Source: Hyphomicrobiales bacterium (lineage in GTDB: Bacteria > Pseudomonadota > Alphaproteobacteria > Rhizobiales > Devosiaceae). From it: DNA of 25,883 nt. The stretch spans positions 1 through 25,883 of the forward strand of contig JALWTJ010000155.1 in NCBI GenBank assembly GCA_027082895.1, written 5' to 3'. Shown piece after piece: positions 15,622-23,713 of the stretch. The notes below the pieces were generated by a model, which saw only the letters and a list, made by a program, of their open reading frames with translations, had not been told where the DNA came from and ran no database searches. The number at the start of each line of letters is the position of its first letter. The stretch's first letter is position 1. Made by a program: the position numbers and the translations under genes.

Positions 15622-16349
15622 TACTGGATGGCCGATCAGCGCTGGTCACGGGAGCGTCCGGACCCATCGGCCGGGCAATCGCCGATTTGCTGGCGGAAAA
15701 CGGCGCGCGGGTGGTGCTGCACTACCGCACGACTCCCCCGGAAAACACGGGCAAAAACATGGCCAGCGTTCCGGCCGACCTGACGCTTGCCGGTTTTGAA
15801 GAGGCACTTCTTGCGCAGGCCCGAGAAATGGCCGGACCGCTGGACATCCTCGTCAACTGCGCCGCCGAACAGGCACTCCAAGGATTTTCGAACCCGCCGG
15901 ATGGGGGAATCGCCCGCCTGTTGCGGATCAACGTGACGGCGGTTGATGTGCTGTCACGGGCCTTTGTTCGACAGGTGCCGGCTTCGGCCCGCTCCGCGGC
16001 GATTCTCAACATCTCTTCCATCGAGGCACAGCTTCCCGCTGCCGGTCATGCGCAATATGCCGCTTCCAAGGCAGCCCTTGATTCCCTGACGCTCAGTCTT
16101 GCCCGCGAATTCGGCCCCAAGGGCATACGCACCAACGGTATTGCACCGGGCCTGATCGACCGGGAGGGACTGGAAGACGCCTGGCCCGAGGGCGTTGCCC
16201 GATGGAAAAAGCACTGTCCGGCAGGGCGGCTGGGGACACCACGGGACGTGGCCGCGGCAGCCCTGTTTCTGGTGTCCGAAGATGCGGCATGGATCAACGG
16301 GGCAACGTTGCGGGTGGATGGGGGCATGCTGGCGACCGGTATTTTTTGA
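15618..16349 (+). CDS. SDR-family oxidoreductase
   Basis: A 243-residue classical short-chain dehydrogenase/reductase. It has the Rossmann loop VTGASGPIGRA (residues 10-20), an NCAAE variant of the NNAG motif, the catalytic Ser in ILNISSIEAQ, YAASKAA with catalytic Tyr/Lys, and the C-terminal INGATLRVDGG. It starts with GTG, overlapping the phosphorylase stop by four bases (GTGA). A short segment after strand 2 (LHYRTTPPENTGKN) suggests NADP(H) preference. Coupling to a purine salvage pair is unusual. It might act on the released sugar or its aldehyde product, but the sequence does not show the substrate. It converges with the PuuB-like oxidase 50 bases downstream. Confidence 0.88.
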   Translation: MILDGRSALVTGASGPIGRAIADLLAENGARVVLHYRTTPPENTGKNMASVPADLTLAGFEEALLAQAREMAGPLDILVNCAAEQALQGFSNPPDGGIARLLRINVTAVDVLSRAFVRQVPASARSAAILNISSIEAQLPAAGHAQYAASKAALDSLTLSLAREFGPKGIRTNGIAPGLIDREGLEDAWPEGVARWKKHCPAGRLGTPRDVAAAALFLVSEDAAWINGATLRVDGGMLATGIF

Positions 16350-16399
16350 CACCCTGGGGCGGCATTCGCCTTCTTCGCCCGGTGCCCCTCCCAAGCGCC

Positions 16400-17686
16400 T
16401 TAACGCAGCAATTCGCGCAATCGGTAATAGAACATGCCCAGGGCCACGATCTGGCTCCCCCAGCTTCCGGGCAGGGGAAGAGAAACGTGGCGTACCCGCT
16501 CAAAAATGTCGAACTGTTCCATCTCTCCCCTTATGGCATGGGCCATGATCTCGCCCACGATGTGGGACAGGGCAATGCCGTGGCCCGAATAGCCCTGGGC
16601 GTAATAGACATTGTCCGACAATTTTCCCAGCAGGGGAATGCGGTTGAGCACGATACCATCCAGCCCGGTCCATTGGTACTGGATGGCAACCCCCTTCAGG
16701 CGGGGGAAGGTACGCTCCATGGCCGGGCGCAGCTGGGCGGCCACCTGCCTCAGATTGTGGCCCGAATAGCTGGTGCCACCGCCAAACAGCAGCCGGTTGT
16801 CGGCAGTAAGGCGGTAATAGTCCAGCACGAAACGTGAATCATACACCGCCAGATCCTGCGGGTTGATGCGGGTGGCGGTGGCCCGTCCAAGGGGGACGGT
16901 GGCCATGTTGGCCAGGGAGGCGGGGAACATGCGCCGGGCCAGTTTCTTCCTCTCCAGATGGTGATAGGCGTTTCCCGCCAGCAAAACCGCATCGGCCTGA
17001 ACCTGTCCATGCGCCGTCCGGACGAGGGGGTGCGCGGCGTGCACGATCTCGTCAACCCGCGAGCCTTCGAATATGAGAGCGCCACGCGCGCGCGCGGCCT
17101 CGGCCTCGCCCAGACACAGATTAAGGGGGTGCAGGTGCATGTTCCTCTTGTTCAGAAGGCCCCCGCAATAAAGGTCCGTTTCCAGATAGTCCCCCATCCG
17201 GTCGGCGGGAACAAGTTGAAGCTGGTCCCCCATCCCCCGGCGCTGCCCCATTTCGAACGTGGCCTGCAATTCATCCATATGGGCCGGTTTGAGTGCTGTC
17301 TGCATGTGCCCGAATTTCAGGTCACAGGCGATGCGATACCGTTCAACCCTCTGGCGGATGATGTCATGGCCCCGCCAGCGCAGGTTCCAGACGAATTCGT
17401 CGGCCTGCTTGCCGATCGTGTTGCGAAACTGGCGGGCCATGGCCGTGTCGCCGGACAGGGAACCGGTCACCTGTCCGCCGTTTCTCCCCGTGGCGCCCCA
17501 GCCGATCCGGTTGGCCTCCAGCACCGCCACCCGGTAGCCCTTTTCGGCCAGTTCCAGGGCTGTTGAAACACCGGTGAAGCCGCCACCGATGATGGCCACG
17601 TCAACCTGCACCTCGCCCTTGAGAGTGGGGAACGGAGGCGCCGGATTGGCCGATGCCGCATAATATGTCGGGGCGTGGGACTTCAC
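16400..17686 (-). CDS. FAD-dependent oxidase, gamma-glutamylputrescine oxidase-like (PuuB paralogue 1)
   Basis: A 428-residue flavin amine oxidase of the DAO/PuuB group, which oxidises gamma-glutamylputrescine to the aldehyde with release of ammonia and hydrogen peroxide. The FAD site is visible as DVAIIGGGFTG (around residues 29-39), VLEANRIGWGATGRNGGQ, and the C-terminal YYAQGYSGHGIALSH. NMHLHPLNLCLGEAEA and LDYYRLTADNRLLFGGG are typical of PuuB. I chose the GTG start at 17686, which follows GGGGAAG by 5 bases and overlaps the GntR stop by four bases (GTGA). A longer reading to 17905 would overlap the regulator heavily. It shares the N-terminal words YYAASANPAP with the second paralogue at 19919. 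Confidence 0.87.
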   Translation of the reverse strand: MKSHAPTYYAASANPAPPFPTLKGEVQVDVAIIGGGFTGVSTALELAEKGYRVAVLEANRIGWGATGRNGGQVTGSLSGDTAMARQFRNTIGKQADEFVWNLRWRGHDIIRQRVERYRIACDLKFGHMQTALKPAHMDELQATFEMGQRRGMGDQLQLVPADRMGDYLETDLYCGGLLNKRNMHLHPLNLCLGEAEAARARGALIFEGSRVDEIVHAAHPLVRTAHGQVQADAVLLAGNAYHHLERKKLARRMFPASLANMATVPLGRATATRINPQDLAVYDSRFVLDYYRLTADNRLLFGGGTSYSGHNLRQVAAQLRPAMERTFPRLKGVAIQYQWTGLDGIVLNRIPLLGKLSDNVYYAQGYSGHGIALSHIVGEIMAHAIRGEMEQFDIFERVRHVSLPLPGSWGSQIVALGMFYYRLRELLR

Positions 17687-18417
17687 GAAATCTTCCCCGT
17701 ACAAGGCACAACAACTCCTTCGTCGGCCAGTACCTTTTTGCCGGCCTGCCCGATACCGTCGCGGATATCGGCCTCGATGGCTGTTTGCAGAGCCTGCGGG
17801 TCGCGGGCCGAAAGGGCGGACAGAATTTCCTTGTGCCGGTCGATCTGATAGGTATCCATCACGGTGCGGATCAACTGGCGCTGGAAGGGGCCCAGTTGCA
17901 GCCACACGGACTGGATCTGGGGCATGACCGCCTGGTGATGATTGGCGGTGTAAAGGCGCTCGTGAAAACTCTGGTTCAGTACCGTGAGCAGGTCATACTG
18001 GCCCCGGGCCACAGCTTCATCCATGCGATCATCCAGAACCGACATGTCCCGGATCAGGATATCGGAGACATAGGGCAGCGCCCGCCGGGCGGCGAGACGT
18101 TCCAGGCAGATGCGCAGCAGAACCAGTTCTTCGAATTTTCCGGCCGTTATGCGAGGCACGATAATGCGACGGTTGCCCAGCACCTCAAGTGCATTTTCCG
18201 AACTGAGGCGGCGCAGGGCCTCGCGGATGGGGGTGGGGGAAATGCCCATATAGGCAGCAAGGGCGCGAATTTTGAGGGACGTGCCCGGCTTGACAGCCCC
18301 CAGCATCAGAGCATTGCGCAGCCGGAAATAGACATATTCGTGGATAGTCATGTGGTGATGGCGGGGAATATCGGGGATGGAAAAGGCCGGTTCGGTGCCA
18401 TTGCCGGTGCTGGTCAT
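17683..18417 (-). CDS. GntR-family regulator (FCD subfamily)
   Basis: A 244-residue transcription factor with an N-terminal winged helix (about residues 23-88; LKIRALAAYMGISPTPIREALRRLSSENALEV is recognisable in two adjoining parts as the GntR HTH) and a C-terminal all-helical FCD ligand domain with candidate metal-binding His residues in NQSFHERLY, TANHH and DRHKEI. FCD regulators usually bind an acid or related metabolite and act as repressors. The start at 18417 has a purine-rich GGAGGAAGGGGG just upstream. The gene is divergent from puuA and cotranscribed with PuuB paralogue 1, so polyamine-pathway control (perhaps with a gamma-glutamylated or GABA-type effector) is the natural inference. 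Confidence 0.9.
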   Translation of the reverse strand: MTSTGNGTEPAFSIPDIPRHHHMTIHEYVYFRLRNALMLGAVKPGTSLKIRALAAYMGISPTPIREALRRLSSENALEVLGNRRIIVPRITAGKFEELVLLRICLERLAARRALPYVSDILIRDMSVLDDRMDEAVARGQYDLLTVLNQSFHERLYTANHHQAVMPQIQSVWLQLGPFQRQLIRTVMDTYQIDRHKEILSALSARDPQALQTAIEADIRDGIGQAGKKVLADEGVVVPCTGKIS

Positions 18418-18497
18418 GTTCCCCCTTCCTCCCCCTTTTGCGGACCCAACCCGCACATCTCTGGCACGAAACGGAACCCGTGAACAAGAGGGCTACA

Positions 18498-18542
18498 TTG
18501 ACTTGCTCGCGTCAAAAGATATATCATTTGAAAAAAGATATC
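18498..18542 (+). promoter_or_regulatory. Putative puuA promoter and GntR operator zone
   Basis: TTGACT (18498-18503), a 16-base spacer and TATATC (18520-18525) resemble a sigma-70 promoter. TTGAC and GTCAA (18498-18515) form a 5-base inverted repeat. AAAAGATATATCA (18514-18526) is echoed by AAAAGATATCACA (18533-18545). The dyads GATATATC and GATATC begin 19 bases apart. These are plausible sites for the divergently encoded GntR protein. Confidence 0.5.
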
Positions 18543-18572
18543 ACAAATTACGGGCGCCGGGAACATCTCAAA

Positions 18573-19922
18573 ATGCCGCAGATCACCCCAAAGGAATGGC
18601 GACGGACCCATCCTGACGTGGGCCATGTGCTGGCCGCGACCGTGGACCTGAACGGTGTCTGGCGGGGCAAGCGGGTTCCCGTGGCGGATCTGGAAAAGGT
18701 GCTTGACGGTGGCCTGCGCCTTCCCCTGTCGGTCAGTGGCGTGGATATCTGGGGTGAGGATATCGCCGGCAGCAAGCTGGTTTTCGAACAGGGGGACGTG
18801 GACGGTATTTGCCTGCCGACGGGGCGGGGCATCGTGCCGGTCAACTGGACGCGCACCCCGACCGCCCTGGTTCCCCTGTGGCTGGCACGGGAAGACGGCA
18901 CGCCCTTTGATGGTGATCCGCGGCGGGCGCTGGATGCCATCTGCCAGCGTTACCGGGAACGCGGACTGACGCCGGTGGTGGCCATGGAACTGGAATTCTA
19001 CCTGGTGGACCGGCAGACAGCCCCCCTTGTCCCGCCCCTTTCCCCGGTGACCGGGGAACGGCTGTTCAAGACCGATGTGCTGTCCATCGACGAGCTTGAA
19101 CAGTTCGAAACCTTCCTGGATCGGGTCAATGGTGCCTGCGCTGAACAGGGCATCGAAGTGGACATGGCCATTTGTGAAAACGGGCCCGGCCAGTTCGAGG
19201 TCAACATGCGCCATCTGCCCGACCCGTTGCGGGCGGCGGATGACGCGGTGCTTTTCAAGCGCCTCGTGCACGGGGTGGCCCAGCAATGCGGGTTTGCCGC
19301 CACCTTCATGGCCAAGCCGTTCGGGCAGCATTCGGGCAGTGGCTGTCATGTGCATTTTTCCCTGCTGGACAGGGATGGGGCCAATATGTTTGACGATGGC
19401 AGCGCCACGGGGTCGCACCACCTGCAGCACGCGGTGGCGGGCCTGCTGGAAACCATGGCGCCCGCCTTTCTGACCTTTGCCCCCCATTTCAATTCCTATC
19501 GCCGGTTCCAGGCCAACAGCCACGCGCCGACCCATGCCCGATGGGGCCATGAAGCGCGCCACGCCGCCATCCGCATTCCGGCGGGAGATGCGCGGGCGCG
19601 CCGGATCGAACACCGGGTAGCGGGGGCCGATGCCAACCCCTATCTGGTGCTGGCCAGCATTCTGGGGGGCGCCCTTTGGGGGCTGGAAAAGAAAAAACTG
19701 CCGCCACCGGCCCTTTCGGAAACGGGGGGAACGGACGAGGCAGCGCCGCTTCCGCGCAACTGGGGCGAGGCCATAGACCTGTTCCGCACCCACAAGGTGG
19801 TGCGGGACATGCACGCGCCCGATCTGATCCGGATGTATTGCGATTGCAAGGAGCAGGAAATGGACAAGTTTGCCCGCACCGTCAGTCCGCTGGAACATCA
19901 GACCTGCCTGGAGACGGTATGA
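18573..19922 (+). CDS. puuA: Gamma-glutamylputrescine synthetase (glutamine synthetase family, PuuA)
   Basis: Joins glutamate to putrescine (or another polyamine) using ATP, the entry step of the Puu pathway. The 449-residue protein is a type I-like glutamine synthetase homologue. Active-site elements are AMELEFYL (E139, E141), ENGPGQFEVN (E202, E209), the ATP-side SGSGCHVHFSL (H259, H261), NSYRRFQANSHAPTHARWG and RRIEHRVAGADANPYL (E346). The HAPTHARWG text replaces the NP.NSYKRL ammonia-site form of true glutamine synthetase, as in PuuA relatives. The ATG at 18573 was chosen because the fold begins there, although the ribosome site (GGGAAC) is weak; in-frame codons upstream run through the promoter. 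The stop overlaps the start of the second puuB-like gene. Confidence 0.9.
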   Translation: MPQITPKEWRRTHPDVGHVLAATVDLNGVWRGKRVPVADLEKVLDGGLRLPLSVSGVDIWGEDIAGSKLVFEQGDVDGICLPTGRGIVPVNWTRTPTALVPLWLAREDGTPFDGDPRRALDAICQRYRERGLTPVVAMELEFYLVDRQTAPLVPPLSPVTGERLFKTDVLSIDELEQFETFLDRVNGACAEQGIEVDMAICENGPGQFEVNMRHLPDPLRAADDAVLFKRLVHGVAQQCGFAATFMAKPFGQHSGSGCHVHFSLLDRDGANMFDDGSATGSHHLQHAVAGLLETMAPAFLTFAPHFNSYRRFQANSHAPTHARWGHEARHAAIRIPAGDARARRIEHRVAGADANPYLVLASILGGALWGLEKKKLPPPALSETGGTDEAAPLPRNWGEAIDLFRTHKVVRDMHAPDLIRMYCDCKEQEMDKFARTVSPLEHQTCLETV

Positions 19923-21262
19923 TGAACATGATGCACAGGGAACCGGAAATGAACGCGCCCGCCACGGATGCGAACAGCAGCGAGATTTCCCATGTGAACA
20001 GCTATTATGCGGCCAGCGCCAATCCCGCCCCGGAGCGCCCGCCCCTCAGGGGTGCGCACCGGCATGATGTGTGCGTGATCGGCGCCGGGTACAGCGGCCT
20101 TTCGGCCGGGCTGCACCTGGCGGAAAAGGGGCACGATGTGGCCATCCTCGAAGGGGCCCGGGTGGGCTGGGGTGCCTCGGGACGCAATGGCGGGCAGATC
20201 GTCAACGGGCTGAACGCCTCCCTTGACACGATCGCGAAACGCTATGGCGCGGATACGGCCCGATTCGTGGCCGGTGTCGTGCAGGAGGGGGGCGAGATCA
20301 TCCGGAAGCGGGTGCGCAGCTATGACATAAGGTGCGATCTGAGGGACGGGAACATCTTTGCCGCCCTGACGGGCGCCCATATGCGCGAGCTGGAAAAACG
20401 GCGCGATTTGTGGGCCGGGTACGGGCTGCACAACATGGAAATGCTGGACGCTGCCGAAATGCGCCAGCATGTGGTTTCCCCCCTTTACAAAGGGGGGCTG
20501 ATCGACCGTTCGGGGGGGCATCTGCATCCGCTCAACCTGGCGCTGGGGGAAGCGGCGGCGGTGGAAGCCAACGGAGGCACGATCTTTGAAAATTCGCGGG
20601 TGGTGCGGGTGGACCTTTCAGGGGCCAGCCCGAGCGTTTTCACCAGAGACGGGCAGATAAGCTGCAAGACGCTGATCGTTTGCGGCAATGCCTATCTGGG
20701 GGATACGGTTCCTCCCCTGACCAATCGCGTCATGCCGGTTTCCACCCAGATGCTGGCCACGCGCCCGCTGGATGCGGACCTGGTGCGCTCTCTCATGCCG
20801 GGGGAAGCCTGCGTCGAGGATGTCCGCTATATCCTGGATTATTTCCGCATGTCGGCGGACAACCGGCTGCTGTTCGGAGGCGGCACCGTTTACGGGGGCA
20901 GCGACCCGCGGGATATCGAAGCCAAGCTCCGGCGCAACATGAACAAGGTGTTTCCGCAACTGAAGGACGTGGAGGTTGATTTTGCCTGGAGTGGCAATTT
21001 CGCCCTGTCCTTTTCCCGCGTGCCCCAGATCGGGCGGCTGGGCAACAATACCTATTTTGCCTATGGCTACAGCGGGCACGGGGTGACCGGATCCCACCTG
21101 TTCGGCCGCATCATTTCCGAAGCCGTCAACGGGGACCTGTCCCGCTTCGACGTGTTTGCCGCCCTCAAGTGGATACCCTTTCCCGGCGGACAATTGCTGC
21201 GGGTTCCCTATTCGGTCATGGGTTCCTGGTGGTACGCCCTGCGTGACAAACTCGGTGTTTAA
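19919..21262 (+). CDS. puuB: Gamma-glutamylputrescine oxidase-like FAD enzyme (PuuB paralogue 2)
   Basis: A 447-residue FAD oxidase of the same group as the gene at 16400, directly downstream of puuA and so the better candidate for the PuuB step. It has VCVIGAGYSGLSAGLHLAEKG (in two adjoining parts the FAD Rossmann motif), GWGASGRNGGQIV, GGHLHPLNLALGEAAA, LDYFRMSADNRLLFGGG and AYGYSGHGVTGSH. The ATG at 19919 overlaps the puuA stop (ATGA) and follows GGAG; other in-frame Met codons at 19922, 19928 and 19949 are possible, and the last also has a good AGGGAA site. The gap to the binding-protein gene is 44 bases, placing it in the long polyamine operon. Confidence 0.9.
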   Translation: MMNMMHREPEMNAPATDANSSEISHVNSYYAASANPAPERPPLRGAHRHDVCVIGAGYSGLSAGLHLAEKGHDVAILEGARVGWGASGRNGGQIVNGLNASLDTIAKRYGADTARFVAGVVQEGGEIIRKRVRSYDIRCDLRDGNIFAALTGAHMRELEKRRDLWAGYGLHNMEMLDAAEMRQHVVSPLYKGGLIDRSGGHLHPLNLALGEAAAVEANGGTIFENSRVVRVDLSGASPSVFTRDGQISCKTLIVCGNAYLGDTVPPLTNRVMPVSTQMLATRPLDADLVRSLMPGEACVEDVRYILDYFRMSADNRLLFGGGTVYGGSDPRDIEAKLRRNMNKVFPQLKDVEVDFAWSGNFALSFSRVPQIGRLGNNTYFAYGYSGHGVTGSHLFGRIISEAVNGDLSRFDVFAALKWIPFPGGQLLRVPYSVMGSWWYALRDKLGV

Positions 21263-21306
21263 GTCGTAACGTGAGAAAAACCAGAAAAAATGGAGGAGAA
21301 AACCAA

Positions 21307-22395
21307 ATGAAGAAACTGCTGATCCTGTCGGTGGCCCTTGGCTCGCTGAGCAGCGCTGCCGCTGCCCAGAACAACGAGCTGCACGTCTATAACTGGTCCG
21401 ATTATATCGCCGAGGACACCATCGCCAAGTTCGAGGCGGAAACGGGAATCAAGGTCACCTATGACGTTTATGATTCCAACGAGGTGCTGGAAGCCAAGAT
21501 GCTTACGGGCAATTCCGGCTATGACGTGGTGGTGCCCACGTCCGATTTCCTGCAGCGCCAGATCGCGGCCGGGGCCTACATGAAGCTGGACAAGTCCAAG
21601 CTGCCCAACCTGGTCAACATGGACCCGGACCTGATGGCCAATGCCGCCGCCTATGATCCGGGCAACGAACATGCGGTGATCTACATGTGGGGCACCACCG
21701 GCATCGGGTACGACGTGAACGCGGTGGCCGAACGGCTGGGCGCGGACTATGTGGTGGACAGCTGGGACCTGGTGTTCAACCCGGACGTGGTGTCCAAGCT
21801 CGCCGATTGCGGCGTGACCTTCCTCAATGCCCCCACCGAAATGATACCGGCGGCCATGAACTATCTGGGGCTGGATCCCAATTCCACCAACAAGGATGAT
21901 CTGGAAAAGGGCGCGGCCCTGCTGGAGAAGGTGCGGCCCCATATCCGCTATTTCCATTCCTCCCAGTACATCAATGACCTGGCCAATGGCGACGTGTGCG
22001 TTTCCGTTGGCTGGTCCGGCGACGTGTTCCAGGCACAGGCCCGGGCCGACGAGGCGGATAACGGGGTGGAAGTGGGCTACATCATTCCCAAGGAAGGGGC
22101 CCTGCAATGGTTTGACATGATGGCCATTCCCGTGGATGCACCCAACCCGGATGCTGCCCACAAGTTCATCAACTTCATCATGGATCCCCAGATCACCGCC
22201 GACATTACCAACTATGTCTGGTATGCGAACGGCAATGCCGCTTCCCTGCCGCTGGTGGATGAGGAAATCACGTCCAACCCCGGCATTTTCCCCACCGAGG
22301 AGGCCAAGGCGCACCTGTGGGCGTCAAAGGTCTATGATGCGCGTACGGACCGGCTGATCACCCGCCTGTGGACCCGGGTGAAAACGGGCCAGTAA
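21307..22395 (+). CDS. potF: Polyamine ABC transporter periplasmic binding protein (PotF/SpuD/SpuE type)
   Basis: A 362-residue periplasmic receptor delivering polyamines to the PotGHI permease. The signal peptide is residues 1-20 (MKKLLILSVALG...AAAA), followed by the mature start QNNELHVYNWSDYI. Residues aligning with the E. coli PotF pocket are W30, S31, D32, T78, E178, W236, D239, W268, D270 and Y306. The key aromatic that is Phe276 in PotF is Trp here (W268), which in the Pseudomonas SpuD/SpuE pair marks spermidine preference. Other strong matches to PotF are RYFHSSQYINDLANGD and YMWGTTGIGYD. A perfect GGAGGAG lies upstream of the ATG at 21307. Two hairpins follow the gene before potG. 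Confidence 0.95.
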   Translation: MKKLLILSVALGSLSSAAAAQNNELHVYNWSDYIAEDTIAKFEAETGIKVTYDVYDSNEVLEAKMLTGNSGYDVVVPTSDFLQRQIAAGAYMKLDKSKLPNLVNMDPDLMANAAAYDPGNEHAVIYMWGTTGIGYDVNAVAERLGADYVVDSWDLVFNPDVVSKLADCGVTFLNAPTEMIPAAMNYLGLDPNSTNKDDLEKGAALLEKVRPHIRYFHSSQYINDLANGDVCVSVGWSGDVFQAQARADEADNGVEVGYIIPKEGALQWFDMMAIPVDAPNPDAAHKFINFIMDPQITADITNYVWYANGNAASLPLVDEEITSNPGIFPTEEAKAHLWASKVYDARTDRLITRLWTRVKTGQ

Positions 22396-22408
22396 CCTTA
22401 CGCTTGAT

Positions 22409-22474
22409 CGTGCACCAGCTGCACGGGGCGCCATCGGAGCGTGGCCGGGTTTGATGGAAACCGGGTTACGCTCC
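22409..22474 (+). promoter_or_regulatory. Tandem stem-loops between potF and potG
   Basis: A 6-bp hairpin CGTGCA/TGCACG (22409-22425) is followed by a larger one: GGAGCGT (22436-22442) pairs with ACGCTCC (22468-22474), and an inner GGTTT (22448-22452) pairs with AAACC (22458-22462). No T-run follows, so these look like mRNA-stabilising or processing structures and not full terminators. Confidence 0.6.
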
Positions 22475-22573
22475 CTCTTCGACAGGAGAGGGGCACTTGA
22501 AAGACCGGAAACGCATGTTTGTCGGGAAAAAGTGCTTGCGGCGCCCCGTGCCGGTTCTACCGGGGAGGAAAAC

Positions 22574-23713
22574 ATGAGCCAGCAGGAAAACGGCCCCGTG
22601 ATGCGGCCATGGCTTGATCCGGATGCCGTGCCGTTCATCCGCATCCGGAACATCACCAAGAAATTCGGCGCGTTCACGGCGGTGAACAATGTGACGCTGG
22701 ACATCTATCACAACGAACTGTTCTGTCTGCTGGGGGGGTCCGGGTGCGGCAAATCCACCCTGCTGCGCATGCTTTCGGGCTTTGAACAGCCCACCGATGG
22801 CAGCATCGAGATCGACGGGCAGGACATGGCGGGCATGTCCCCGTGCGACCGGCCCACCAACATGATGTTCCAGTCCTATGCGCTGTTTCCGCACATGAGC
22901 GTGGAAAAGAACATTGCCTATGGCCTGAAAAGGGACAGGCTGCCGCGGGGCGAAATCGCAGACCGGGTGGCCGAAATTCTCAAGCTGGTGCAACTTGAGG
23001 AATATGGCACGCGCAAGCCGGCCCAGCTTTCGGGCGGGCAACGTCAGCGGGTGGCGCTGGCCCGTTCCCTTGTCAAGAAACCCAAGGTGCTGCTGCTGGA
23101 CGAACCGCTGGGGGCGCTGGACAAGAAACTGCGCGAGGAAACCCAGTTCGAGCTGGTCAACATTCAGGAAACCCTCGGGGTGACCTTCATCGTGGTTACC
23201 CATGACCAGGAAGAAGCCATGAGCATCTCCACCCGTATCGGGGTGATGGACCAGGGCAAGATCATACAGGTCGGCGAGCCGCGGGAAATCTACGAATTTC
23301 CCCAGTCCCGTTTCGTGGCCGATTTCATCGGCTCGGTGAACATGTTCGAAGGACAGGTGATCAAGGACACCCAAAGCAAGGTGGTCATTCACTGCCCGGA
23401 CGCACAGATGGACATCGAGGTGTCCCACGGTGTGAGCTGTGCTTCGGCGCAGAAGGTGGCTTTTGCCATCCGGCCGGAAAAGATCCAGATGTCACGCACC
23501 AAGCCGAAAAAGGCGCTCAACCTGACCCGGGGGGTGGTGCAGGAAATCGCCTATCTGGGAAATCTGAGCATCTACCATGTTGTGCTGGACAGCGGGAAGG
23601 CCGTCCGGGTCACGCGGCCCAACCTGGAGCGGGCAGATGAACATGCCGTCACCTGGGAAGACCGGGTTTATCTTTACTGGGACGGAACAGCCGGGGTGGT
23701 GCTGAACACATGA
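22574..23713 (+). CDS. potG: Polyamine ABC transporter ATPase (PotG/PotA type)
   Basis: A 379-residue ATPase that powers the permease. It shows Walker A GGSGCGKST (residues 54-62), Q-loop MMFQSYALFPHMS (Q100), signature LSGGQRQR (152-159), Walker B VLLLDEP (172-178) and switch His in VVTHDQEEA (H210). The C-terminal TOBE-like extension runs from about 280 (GSVNMFEGQV) to RPEKIQMS and beyond. GGGGAGGAAAAC before the ATG at 22574 fixes the start; 41 extra in-frame codons upstream overlap the hairpin region. The stop overlaps the next start in ATGA, coupling it to potH. Confidence 0.95.
   Translation: MSQQENGPVMRPWLDPDAVPFIRIRNITKKFGAFTAVNNVTLDIYHNELFCLLGGSGCGKSTLLRMLSGFEQPTDGSIEIDGQDMAGMSPCDRPTNMMFQSYALFPHMSVEKNIAYGLKRDRLPRGEIADRVAEILKLVQLEEYGTRKPAQLSGGQRQRVALARSLVKKPKVLLLDEPLGALDKKLREETQFELVNIQETLGVTFIVVTHDQEEAMSISTRIGVMDQGKIIQVGEPREIYEFPQSRFVADFIGSVNMFEGQVIKDTQSKVVIHCPDAQMDIEVSHGVSCASAQKVAFAIRPEKIQMSRTKPKKALNLTRGVVQEIAYLGNLSIYHVVLDSGKAVRVTRPNLERADEHAVTWEDRVYLYWDGTAGVVLNT

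Noticed and set aside
18414..19898. A 494-codon open frame antisense to puuA
   Set aside because: puuA on the plus strand has clear active-site motifs; the antisense product is His/Gln/Arg-rich with no domain, a usual artefact of GC-rich codon use.
21259..22314. A 351-codon open frame antisense to the polyamine-binding protein gene
   Set aside because: The plus-strand gene has a signal peptide, ribosome site and PotF pocket residues; the antisense frame shows no protein-like character.
22451..22573. A longer N-terminus for the transporter ATPase starting at 22451
   Set aside because: It runs through the intercistronic hairpin and adds 41 residues absent from PotG, while GGGGAGG precedes the ATG at 22574.
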